Part shown: piece after piece, positions 8,134 through 15,055 of the stretch
Layout: each line of letters begins with the position of its first letter
Numbering within the stretch: position 1 is the stretch's first letter
From: SZUA-584 sp964607965
GTDB taxonomy: Bacteria; Bacillota; Clostridia; Christensenellales; SZUA-584
NCBI GenBank assembly: GCA_964607965.1
Contig: CAZSMH010000025.1
Coordinates: 1-21,300 of the forward strand
Direction: 5' to 3'
Length of the DNA stretch: 21,300 nucleotides
The notes under the pieces: model-generated
What the model saw: the letters and a program-made list of their open reading frames with translations, nothing else
Told to the model about the DNA's origin: nothing
The model's database searches: none
Made by a program: the position numbers and the translations under genes

Positions 8134-8412
8134 ATGCATCAGCAGCCAAATTTGTCGGAACAGGATTTGCTAAACGATATTCTAAATCAGGAGAAACAGT
8201 TGATGTCGTCGTACTCAACGTATATCCAGGAAGCCTCGTGCCCGAACCTGCGCAAGATTCTCACGAATCAGTTTAACCAGATAAGCAACGACCAGTACCA
8301 GATTTTTGACCATATGCGCCAGAAGGGGTATTACCAGACCAAGGACGCGAGCGATCAGGAAGTGCAGCAGGCAAAGCAGAACTATAAAACCATGCAAAAC
8401 GAGATATGGTAA
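8134..8412 (+). CDS. Spore coat protein, CotF family
   Basis: A 92-residue helical protein with the CotF family pattern: LSEQDLLNDILNQEKQLMSSY, then EASCPNLRKILTNQFNQISND, then QIFDHMRQKGYYQTKDAS near the end. It is rich in Gln and Asn, as coat proteins of this family often are, and contains a single Cys at about 32. The ribosome binding site GGAGG overlaps the end of the previous gene, 6 nt before the ATG, so both are probably one message. Family members are structural coat components; whether this one is in the coat or the forespore cannot be seen here. Tandem hairpins follow directly after the stop. Confidence 0.75.
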   Translation: MHQQPNLSEQDLLNDILNQEKQLMSSYSTYIQEASCPNLRKILTNQFNQISNDQYQIFDHMRQKGYYQTKDASDQEVQQAKQNYKTMQNEIW

Positions 8413-8471
8413 GCAGCAATAAGCTATGCTGCTAAACTTAAGTCTGCCGATATATTATATATTTTTCGGCA
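8412..8471 (+). repeat. Two inverted repeats directly after the coat-like operon
   Basis: AGCAGCA/TGCTGCT (8412-8418 and 8427-8433, 8-nt loop) begins on the last base of the stop codon and has no U-run. TGCCGA/TCGGCA (8445-8450 and 8466-8471) encloses a 15-nt all-A/T loop. They may stabilise the 3' end of the mRNA or assist termination. Confidence 0.5.
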
Positions 8472-8475
8472 CAAA

Positions 8476-8499
8476 TGCTCCCGATAAACTTCGGGAGTA
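8476..8499 (+). terminator. Probable intrinsic terminator of the coat-like operon
   Basis: A 9-bp stem with one G-T pair (TGCTCCCGA at 8476-8484, TCGGGAGTA at 8491-8499), a 6-nt loop and a T-rich but interrupted tail (TTTATATT). It lies upstream of the promoter at 8512. Confidence 0.55.
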
Positions 8500-8511
8500 T
8501 TTATATTGGAA

Positions 8512-8539
8512 TTGACCCGAAAGATAAATGCAATATAAT
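8512..8539 (+). promoter_or_regulatory. Sigma-A-type promoter for the double zinc-ribbon gene
   Basis: TTGACC (8512-8517) and TATAAT (8534-8539) are spaced by 16 nt. The start of transcription would fall only about 11 nt before the ATG at 8557, so the 5' end of the message is almost the ribosome binding site (GAGGTGG) itself. Confidence 0.65.
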
Positions 8540-8556
8540 AGTGGTGAGGTGGCTTT

Positions 8557-8952
8557 ATGTTCTTTGTAGGCATTTTCGGGATAGACTCCAAGCAAAAACA
8601 GATTCGCGAGTTCGGCAGCATAACATGCGGCTGCTGCGGACGGCTCTCTCGCGCGGAGCTTGTACTTAATTACACCTATTTTCATATTTTCTTTATTCCG
8701 ACGTTTCGCTGGAACAAGCGGTATTATGTAAAGCTGCGCTGCTGCGGCGCGGTATACGAGGCGGACGCGGATTACGCACAGATACTCATAAGCGCGGCTG
8801 ATATAGACTTTTCGCGGCTTAAAAAGGTAAGCGGAGGCTTTGGCGGCATGGGCGAGTTTTCATCGTTTTATGATAAATGCCAAAACTGCGGCGCAAGGAT
8901 AGACGCAAGTTTTTCCTGGTGCCCGCACTGCGGAGCGAAGCGGAGGGAATAG
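8557..8952 (+). CDS. Small protein with two zinc-binding modules (zinc-ribbon family)
   Basis: A 131-residue protein, function unknown. The N-terminal module begins MFFVGIFGI, has CGCCG near residue 24, a hydrophobic stretch YFHIFFIPTFRW and a second CCG near 62, which matches the pattern of small zinc-ribbon proteins found widely in Firmicutes. The C-terminal module is a classic zinc ribbon, CQNC and CPHC about 15 residues apart. The hydrophobic FHIFFIP stretch is too short for a sure membrane helix. The ribosome binding site GAGGTGG is 5-6 nt before the ATG. Downstream, in another frame, lies the tail of a lost gene. The zinc ribbon recalls the N-terminus of the LRR protein that follows, but I cannot say they work together. 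Confidence 0.7.
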   Translation: MFFVGIFGIDSKQKQIREFGSITCGCCGRLSRAELVLNYTYFHIFFIPTFRWNKRYYVKLRCCGAVYEADADYAQILISAADIDFSRLKKVSGGFGGMGEFSSFYDKCQNCGARIDASFSWCPHCGAKRRE

Positions 8953-8962
8953 ATGTATAGCT

Positions 8963-9082
8963 AATGTTCTGGTAAGCGGAGAAATTAAAAAAAGGTTTAT
9001 AGGAGAGGATATTAGCGACGGCGGCGGGGCAAGCGTATCGATTACTACGGTGTCCGGCAGCATTGGGGTAAATAAGCACTAA
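8963..9082 (+). pseudogene. 3' remnant of a DUF4097-like (putative adhesin) gene
   Basis: An open stretch of 39 codons with no start codon or ribosome binding site ends in TAA at 9080-9082. Its conceptual product includes NVLVSGEIKKRFIGED and then GGGASVSITTVSGSIGVNKH. The TVSGSI ending after a Gly-rich turn resembles the last strands of DUF4097 beta-solenoid proteins, which are often linked to small membrane and zinc-ribbon proteins in Firmicutes. It is in the +1 frame relative to the zinc-ribbon gene that ends at 8952. I read it as the end of a gene lost by deletion; it could instead be chance coding-like DNA. Confidence 0.45.
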
Positions 9083-9318
9083 CAGATTTGTTATGGTTAA
9101 AAGATGCTGACAAGGCCTCTTTTTTGCTGCCTAAAAAAGAGAAGATAAACAGTATAAAGTAAAAAAATAAAAGTATTGCTAATATAATAACATATATGCT
9201 ATCATGTAAAATATACCATAATGCGTTAAATATAATATAATGTATGCGCAAAAATGCGAGAACTTAAAAACCATTTTTACGATATTTCTTTTTATAATAG
9301 TATAAGGAGGAAATTATA
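9083..9318. other. AT-rich intergenic region before the LRR gene
   Basis: Very A/T-rich, no ORF. An imperfect hairpin near 9100-9125 (AAAAGA and TCTTTT arms, then a T-run) may terminate the lost gene upstream. TTGCTA (9176-9181) and TATCAT (9200-9205, with a TGC extension) at 18-nt spacing could be a promoter. A TATAAT at 9293-9298 lacks a -35 partner. Confidence 0.4.
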
Positions 9319-11025
9319 TTGTTTTGTAAGTATTGCGGCACAAAGATTCCTGATGATGTTGATTTTTGCCTTTCGTGCGGAGGCAGAATAAAGGCAGAAA
9401 CAAATAAGACAATTGGTGATAATACAGATACGCTAATTGCTGATGCAGTCAAAGGAGATGCAAAAACCAAACCAAAAAAATGGTACGCAAAGCCGTGGCT
9501 ATACATCGCTCTGGCTGTTGTTATTGCCGTTGCCGTGCTTGCTGTAACGGGAGTTGGGGCGGATATAGTTACCTTTGTGCTGGAGGGGCCTGCAGTGCCC
9601 ATAAGTTTTGACAGCAACAAGCTGGAAGATGCTGTGCGCGAACAGCTGGATATTTGGGACAGAGAGGTTACCAACAAGGATGTTGTGGGCGTGACGGAGC
9701 TGAGTTTCGAGGGGTGCGGTATAACAGGAATAGAAGCGCTCGCGCAGTTTGAAGATTTAACAAACCTGAATCTGAAAAACAATCAGGTAAGAGATTTAAG
9801 CCCTCTTGAGAAACTTATTAGTCTAACGCAGCTTAATTTGCAAGAAAACCGTATTGATGATATAAGCGCGCTTTCAGAGTTGTGCAGTCTTACGGATCTG
9901 CAGCTTTCAGAAAATACAATTACCGATATCAGTGCTTTATCAGAAATGACCTGCCTTTGCAAGCTGTTACTTGAAAAAAATCAAATTAATGATATAAGTG
10001 CGTTAGCAAAGCTTGAGGGTATAAAAGAGCTTGATTTATCAGACAATCAAATAAGCGGCGTTGAATCGCTGTCCGGTCTTAAAAATCTTGAGACTTTGGA
10101 TCTAAAAAATAATAATATAAGCGATATTAAACCGATTTCATCGCTTACAAAAATAAAGGAAGTTAATCTTGAGGACAACCAAATAAGCGACATTGCTGCC
10201 CTGTCCGGCTGCGGGTGCTTAACAAAGCTTGCGGTTAAGAACAATCCCATTGAAGATATAAGCCCTGCGTCGCGCATAAAGGATATTAAAAATATAGATA
10301 TCAGGGGCACAAAGGTTAAAGACATCTCGGACGTTGCCGGGAAAGTAACAATTCAAATGGACAAGCCGGAGACAATTGAGCTTATACTTAAGCCCGGCGA
10401 GTATTTTATGATAGAAAACTTAAAGCTGCCGATTGACACGGGCGGCGCACAGATAACATGGACATCGTCGGATGAAAGCGCTGTTACTGTAGAGAACGAC
10501 GGGAAAATACAGACAACAAACGTACATCCGGATGCATGGGGGAATACGCTGTATAAAGAAGCAGTTCTTACCGGAAAAATCGAAAACGTTAGTGCTGATA
10601 TAGAGTGTCACATAAGTATATCGCAGGATCCGTATAATTATGAGTGGGATGAAAAAAAGACGACATATAAAACCGGCAGCTGGAAAATGACCGGTTATGC
10701 CTGCACTGTTAAACCGGCACTGGAAAACGTAATAGGCGTTGATTTTGGCTATGAAGTTGAAATAAGAAAGGGAAAGATGAGCAAATTTACTTTAAGGGCG
10801 AAGGTTAACGGCAAGTGGAAGAACTTCGGCACAGTAAATGTTAAGGAAACGCCGGAAGGAACAGCCTATATTGATTTCGGCAAAACGGTAGAAATATCGA
10901 AATATTGGTTTATACCTAAAGATAAGAAATCCGGGAGTTGGTATACCGGTTCAGCATATTTTGATACTGTATATTATGCACTGAGGGAGGCAGATTTAGG
11001 CGATTTACAGGCAGACGCGGAATAG
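9319..11025 (+). CDS. Membrane protein with zinc ribbon, leucine-rich repeats and Big_2-like domain
   Basis: A 568-residue protein of unknown role, probably a surface protein with a cytoplasmic N-terminus. In order: a zinc ribbon (Cys3, Cys6, Cys17, Cys20); a linker rich in Lys/Asp; one membrane helix at about 61-78 after a basic KPKKWYAKPW; then about nine 22-residue leucine-rich repeats at about 125-340, with internalin-like LDLKNNNISDI units; a Big_2/Ig-like segment (ITWTSSDESAVTVENDGKI, about 350-433); and a C-terminal domain of about 115 residues, rich in Trp, Tyr and Lys, that I do not recognise. The start is TTG with AAGGAGG 8 nt upstream. Positive residues before the helix predict that the repeats face outside. 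There is no LPXTG motif. Ligand binding is inferred from the repeats only. Confidence 0.8.
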   Translation: MFCKYCGTKIPDDVDFCLSCGGRIKAETNKTIGDNTDTLIADAVKGDAKTKPKKWYAKPWLYIALAVVIAVAVLAVTGVGADIVTFVLEGPAVPISFDSNKLEDAVREQLDIWDREVTNKDVVGVTELSFEGCGITGIEALAQFEDLTNLNLKNNQVRDLSPLEKLISLTQLNLQENRIDDISALSELCSLTDLQLSENTITDISALSEMTCLCKLLLEKNQINDISALAKLEGIKELDLSDNQISGVESLSGLKNLETLDLKNNNISDIKPISSLTKIKEVNLEDNQISDIAALSGCGCLTKLAVKNNPIEDISPASRIKDIKNIDIRGTKVKDISDVAGKVTIQMDKPETIELILKPGEYFMIENLKLPIDTGGAQITWTSSDESAVTVENDGKIQTTNVHPDAWGNTLYKEAVLTGKIENVSADIECHISISQDPYNYEWDEKKTTYKTGSWKMTGYACTVKPALENVIGVDFGYEVEIRKGKMSKFTLRAKVNGKWKNFGTVNVKETPEGTAYIDFGKTVEISKYWFIPKDKKSGSWYTGSAYFDTVYYALREADLGDLQADAE

Positions 11026-11055
11026 CTTAAAAATATTATACTTGGTTTTAATCAT

Positions 11056-11097
11056 ACACATAAAAAGCGGTGCTGAGTTTTACCGCTTTTTATGTGT
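11056..11097. terminator. Bidirectional terminator between the LRR gene and the aro operon
   Basis: Perfect 16-bp arms (ACACATAAAAAGCGGT at 11056-11071, ACCGCTTTTTATGTGT at 11082-11097) enclose a 10-nt loop. Each arm contains its own A5/T5 run, so the core ACCGC/GCGGT stem followed by T5 works on both strands. The right arm includes the aroQ stop codon. Confidence 0.85.
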
Positions 11098-11539
11098 TCT
11101 TATAACTGTTTTTTAGTCTGCTGATAAGTGCCGTTAAAGCAAGGTAGTATGAATCGAACCCAAAGCCGGATATCTGGCCTAGGCAGCCCTGCGCGGTAAC
11201 GGATATTCTGCGGAATTCTTCGCGAGCGGCTATGTGGCTTAGATGCACTTCAATCGCGGGTAACCCGCAGCATTTTAATGCGTCTAAAATGGCTATGCTG
11301 TAATGCGTATAGGCGCCCGGGTTTATGACAATGCCGTCATAACTCTCGCCGGCAGTCTGTATTTTGTCAATCATTGCGCCTTCGCTGTTGGATTGAAACG
11401 TATCTACGGATATACCGTTGGTGCGGGCATATTCCTCAAGCCCTGATATAAGAGCCGCATAATCGCTCCTGCCGTATATATCCGGCTCCCGCTTGCCGAG
11501 AAGGTTGATATTAGGACCGTTTATTACGAGTAATTTCAT
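11090..11539 (-). CDS. aroQ: Type II 3-dehydroquinate dehydratase
   Basis: Third shikimate step: dehydrates 3-dehydroquinate to 3-dehydroshikimate. The 149-residue length is typical of the type II dodecameric enzyme. Visible motifs are INGPNINLLGKREPDIYG at the start (Asn, Arg and the catalytic Tyr of the mobile lid), NPGAYTHYSIAI near residue 74, EVHLS near 97 and GQISGFGFDSYYLA near the end. The position after EVHLS is His instead of the usual Asn (EVHLSH). The gene overlaps aroE/aroK by 29 nt, with GGAGG 8 nt before the ATG. It is the last gene of the aro operon and its stop lies in the terminator. Confidence 0.93.
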   Translation of the reverse strand: MKLLVINGPNINLLGKREPDIYGRSDYAALISGLEEYARTNGISVDTFQSNSEGAMIDKIQTAGESYDGIVINPGAYTHYSIAILDALKCCGLPAIEVHLSHIAAREEFRRISVTAQGCLGQISGFGFDSYYLALTALISRLKNSYKNT

Positions 11540-12836
11540 TTTTGTAATCCTCCAGTTTTTTTAATACCATCGCAGCGCACTGTTCCGCATTGCCCAAATT
11601 CTGCACAGTTATGTCCGCATATTTCTGATACAGCATGTGCCTTTGCGAATAAAGTGATATAAGCCGCTGTCTTCCTCCTGCCAGCAGGGGACGGTTAGAT
11701 ATATCCACCTCGCTTAGCAGCAGCTCTAGCGGGCGGTCTATGTATACAACAATGCCTGTCTGTTTAAGAGCTGCCATTGCGGCGTCCGTGGTGACGATAC
11801 CGCCGCCTGTTGCTATTACAGTCCGCCGAAAAGCCGCCGCTTTACGTGCGGCAGTAAGCTCAATGCTGCGGAATTCGGCTTCTTCCTGTGTGTCGAATAT
11901 TTGCTGTATGCTGCCGTGCTCCTCTTCTATCATCGCATCTGTATCTGCGTATTCAAAAGGTCTTTTTTTTGTCAGTATCCGGCCAATAGTCGATTTTCCG
12001 CTTCCGGGCATGCCGATAAGCACAACATTGGTTCTCGGCAGAGGTTCGGAAAGCGCAGCGTAAATTGATGCACAAATAGATTCTGAAAAAGGACGGCCTG
12101 TCCAAATTTCCTCCGATTTAACGGCCTGTGCGCACAGCATCCACAGCCCGCCGGCGCATGCCTTGCCGAGAGCCGCCGCTTTTTTTAGAAGTACAGTACG
12201 GGCGGGGTTGTATATGACATCTGCCACAGCGCCGCACTTGGCAATCACCGAATCGGGAATCGGGCATTCGTCCGTATTAGGGTACATGCCGGCGGGAGTG
12301 GTATTAATAAGCACGTCAATTGCATCAAGCGAGCTAAGAGCATCGTAGCCCGCTGCGGCAAGCTTCTTATCCGCCTGCGACGGATCACGGCTTATCACCA
12401 TTATCCTGGACGCCCCTTCGTCTTTTGCTAAACGCAGCGCGCAACGGGCTGCGCCGCCTGAGCCGAGTATTACGGTAAGTTTATTGGTAAGAGGCATTAA
12501 GTTGCGCTCCAGCATATACTTTAGCCCGAAATAATCGGTGTTGTAGCCTACGCGCCTGCCGTCGCAGAAATGAATCGTATTGACGGCGCCTATCGCATCG
12601 GCTTCTTCAGACAGCAAATCGAGATGCCGTATGATTTGTGTTTTGTGGGGTATAGTGACATTAACCCCAACATAGCCGTGTTTATAAAGAGAGCTAAGTC
12701 TTGCTCCAAGCTCTGTTTTTGAAGTCTCAAACAGCGAATAACGCCCGGAGCGTCCTGTAAGATGCCAGTATTTTTCGTGTATCTTCGGAGAAAGGCTGTG
12801 AGACAGCCTGTCGCCTATAAGACCTGCCTTTATCAA
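11511..12836 (-). CDS. aroE/aroK: Fused shikimate dehydrogenase - shikimate kinase
   Basis: One 441-residue chain carries two consecutive pathway steps: NADPH reduction of 3-dehydroshikimate and ATP phosphorylation of shikimate. The AroE part (1 to about 262) has SHSLSPKIHE, NVTIPHK with catalytic Lys65, GAVNT, NTDYFG with Asp101 and a nucleotide-binding GSGGAARCA at 125. The AroK part (about 268-441) has the Walker A GMPGSGKST from 275, ADTDAMIEEE with Asp298/Asp300, EFRSIE with Arg323, ATGGGIV at 342 and SNRPLL with Arg382. The joining segment is very short. The start is TTG with AAAGGAGG 4 nt upstream, 18 nt after the pheA stop. Both sets of key residues look intact, and no stop or frameshift separates them. 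Confidence 0.93.
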   Translation of the reverse strand: MIKAGLIGDRLSHSLSPKIHEKYWHLTGRSGRYSLFETSKTELGARLSSLYKHGYVGVNVTIPHKTQIIRHLDLLSEEADAIGAVNTIHFCDGRRVGYNTDYFGLKYMLERNLMPLTNKLTVILGSGGAARCALRLAKDEGASRIMVISRDPSQADKKLAAAGYDALSSLDAIDVLINTTPAGMYPNTDECPIPDSVIAKCGAVADVIYNPARTVLLKKAAALGKACAGGLWMLCAQAVKSEEIWTGRPFSESICASIYAALSEPLPRTNVVLIGMPGSGKSTIGRILTKKRPFEYADTDAMIEEEHGSIQQIFDTQEEAEFRSIELTAARKAAAFRRTVIATGGGIVTTDAAMAALKQTGIVVYIDRPLELLLSEVDISNRPLLAGGRQRLISLYSQRHMLYQKYADITVQNLGNAEQCAAMVLKKLEDYKNEITRNKRS

Positions 12837-12854
12837 GTGACCTCCTTTTGACAG

Positions 12855-13976
12855 TTATGCAAACGTCATGCGCGGGTATGAGCCCAGCCAAACGAGTTGG
12901 GCTGCATGCTTTTTTGCATGCTCTAAAACCTGCGCTATGTGTTTATTGTCTATACTGCCTTCAAAATCTAAATGAAACAGATACTCGAACGGCCTTCCCG
13001 CAAGGGGGCGCGATTCGAGCTTTAATATATTTATATCACAAAATAAACGGAGAAGCTCCAACAGCGCCCCCGGTTTGTGGTCAAGCTTAAAAACGATGCT
13101 CGTCTTGTCGCATGCAGGAGTTATTATAGGTTTTCTTGCCACTATTACGAAACGCGTCGAGTTGGTCTCGCTGTTTTGAATGTTCTCTGCCAGAACATCG
13201 AGTCCGTATATTTTTGCCGCCAGCGCGGATGCTATGCAGCCCACCGTTTTATTACAAAGCTCGGCAACGCTGCTGGCCGCCTGCGCGGTGCTCAATGCGG
13301 GATACGCGGATATACCAGGATGCGCAGAGAGGAACCGGCTGCACTGTGCAATAGGCTCAGGATGCGAGCACACCATCTCTATCTGCTCTAATTTTGCGCC
13401 TTTTATGCCAAGAATGCTCTGCGACACCTTCAGCAGCTTTTCCGCTACTATATAATAACCGTATCTTGCCAGCAAGTCCACAACAGATGTTATGCTGCCT
13501 GTTTCCGTGTTCTCGGCAGGCAGTATGGCGCGGCCTATCTCTCCGTTACGCAATGCCTCGAACATGGCTTCAAAGGTATCAAAGCTTATAAACGGGGCAT
13601 CTTCGCCGAAAGCTTCGCACGCGGCTATATGAGAAAACGAACCACGGAGCCCAAGATGCCCTATGGCCGGGGGCGTATCAGCACCGGTATCGGCGGGAGA
13701 CGGCAGATGAGTGTGCTGGCGCTGCTTGCTTAAATCCATAAGCGCCCGGAAAAAACGGCGTGCAGAATCATCATTCGCAGCGTCTTGCAGTCGTGAAAGA
13801 GCGCGCGATATAACAGCGTTTTCACGTCCCGCATCGAAAACTGGCTGACCGTAACGCCTTTTTATTTCCGCCACTTCATCCGCTGCGCGCATACGCGCCT
13901 CAAAAAGAGGCACAATCTGCTCGTCTATAGCATCTATCTTTTCGCGAAGATCAGCGATTTCCTCTTCGTACCCCAT
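12855..13976 (-). CDS. pheA: Chorismate mutase / prephenate dehydratase (P-protein)
   Basis: Converts chorismate to prephenate and then to phenylpyruvate, the phenylalanine branch. The 373-residue chain has an AroQ-type chorismate mutase at about 1-85 (LREKIDAIDEQIVPLFEARM), prephenate dehydratase at about 105-280 (LGLRGSFSHIAA, PAENTETGSI, STRF with the catalytic TRF at 274-276) and an ACT domain at about 290-365 with GALLELL and ESRPL (321-325), the family's phenylalanine-binding motifs, so feedback inhibition by Phe is expected. The frame allows a TTG one codon earlier, but the ATG at 13976 is preferred because AAGGAG lies 6 nt upstream. The start shares one base with the aroC stop (TGATG). 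Confidence 0.94.
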   Translation of the reverse strand: MGYEEEIADLREKIDAIDEQIVPLFEARMRAADEVAEIKRRYGQPVFDAGRENAVISRALSRLQDAANDDSARRFFRALMDLSKQRQHTHLPSPADTGADTPPAIGHLGLRGSFSHIAACEAFGEDAPFISFDTFEAMFEALRNGEIGRAILPAENTETGSITSVVDLLARYGYYIVAEKLLKVSQSILGIKGAKLEQIEMVCSHPEPIAQCSRFLSAHPGISAYPALSTAQAASSVAELCNKTVGCIASALAAKIYGLDVLAENIQNSETNSTRFVIVARKPIITPACDKTSIVFKLDHKPGALLELLRLFCDINILKLESRPLAGRPFEYLFHLDFEGSIDNKHIAQVLEHAKKHAAQLVWLGSYPRMTFA

Positions 13977-15055
13977 CAAAGGCTCCTTTCCAATAGCAAA
14001 TCAAGAACGCATATATATGCGGCGGCTTCTACCGCCGCAGCCGCGCGCGGCACTATGCATGCGTCATGCCGCCCCTTTATTTCCAAGGTTTCAGGTTCAA
14101 GAGTCTTTAAGTTTACCGTCTGCTGTGCATGTGCAATGGACGCAGTCGGTTTAATAACTGTTTCGAATACAAGCGGCATGCCAGTGGTTATGCCTCCCAG
14201 AACGCCGCCGTTGTTGTTTGTTGACGTAACAATGCGGCCGTCTTCCATTTTATAAGCATCGTTGGCGCTGCTGCCGCGCATTTTCGCGAAAGTAAAGCCC
14301 GCTCCGAAAGATACGCCCTTTACCGCAGGTATCGCAAACAGCAAAGAGGCAAGAGAGCTTTCAACAGTGTCGAAGAACGGACTGCCGAGCCCTGCGGGCA
14401 GACCGCATACCGCGCACTCTATAATGCCGCCCACCGAGTCCCCTTTGGACGCGGCACTGTGTACCGCGCCTTCAACCGCTTTGCGCTTTTTTTCGTCGAT
14501 AAGAGGCAGGCGCATTGCGGATAAACTTTGTGCCAGCTCTTTTTTGATATCTGTTTTATCAAAGGGCGTATCTTCAATATCCTCTATACGCCGAATGTGG
14601 GTGGCAGCGTATATACAGTAAGGCTCAAGAATCTGTGCAGCCGCTGCGCCCGCAAAAACGAGAGGCGCTGTAAGCCGTCCGGAAAAATGGCCTCCTCCGC
14701 GCGGATCGTTATAACCTTTATAGCGTACATAACCGGTATAGTCCGCATGGCCGGGGCGATTTGGAGGTACATCGTAATCGGATGAACGCTGTGCGGTGTT
14801 GTGAAACAGCACGCACAGCGGCGTACCTGTGGCATGGCCGTCATAATAGCCGCTGACCACTTCAAAATCGTCCGCTTCGCCGCGCTTTGTAGACCACGCT
14901 TCGTCGCCGGGGCGCCGCCTGTCAAGAAAAGTGCGTATTTTCGGGAAATCCAGCACAGTACCTGCCGGTATGCCCGTTATAACAGCACCTATTTTCGGAC
15001 CGTGGGATTCTCCGAATATTTCAACAATAAAATGCCGTCCCCATATGCTGCTCAT
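13976..15055 (-). CDS. aroC: Chorismate synthase
   Basis: Last common step: trans-elimination of phosphate from EPSP to give chorismate, using reduced FMN. The 359-residue protein has GRHFIVEIFGESHGPKIG at the N-terminus, the FMN-site RPGHADYTGYVRYKGYNDPR near 99-118 with GGGHFSGR following, and GRHDACIVPR at 328-337. The family signature there is usually GRHDPCI followed by AVPV; here the first Pro is Ala and the later Pro is also Ala. The ATG overlaps the aroA stop as ATGA, with GGGAGG 9 nt upstream. Translation is probably coupled on both sides. The substitutions are noted but the fold and active-site residues appear complete. Confidence 0.94.
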   Translation of the reverse strand: MSSIWGRHFIVEIFGESHGPKIGAVITGIPAGTVLDFPKIRTFLDRRRPGDEAWSTKRGEADDFEVVSGYYDGHATGTPLCVLFHNTAQRSSDYDVPPNRPGHADYTGYVRYKGYNDPRGGGHFSGRLTAPLVFAGAAAAQILEPYCIYAATHIRRIEDIEDTPFDKTDIKKELAQSLSAMRLPLIDEKKRKAVEGAVHSAASKGDSVGGIIECAVCGLPAGLGSPFFDTVESSLASLLFAIPAVKGVSFGAGFTFAKMRGSSANDAYKMEDGRIVTSTNNNGGVLGGITTGMPLVFETVIKPTASIAHAQQTVNLKTLEPETLEIKGRHDACIVPRAAAAVEAAAYICVLDLLLERSL

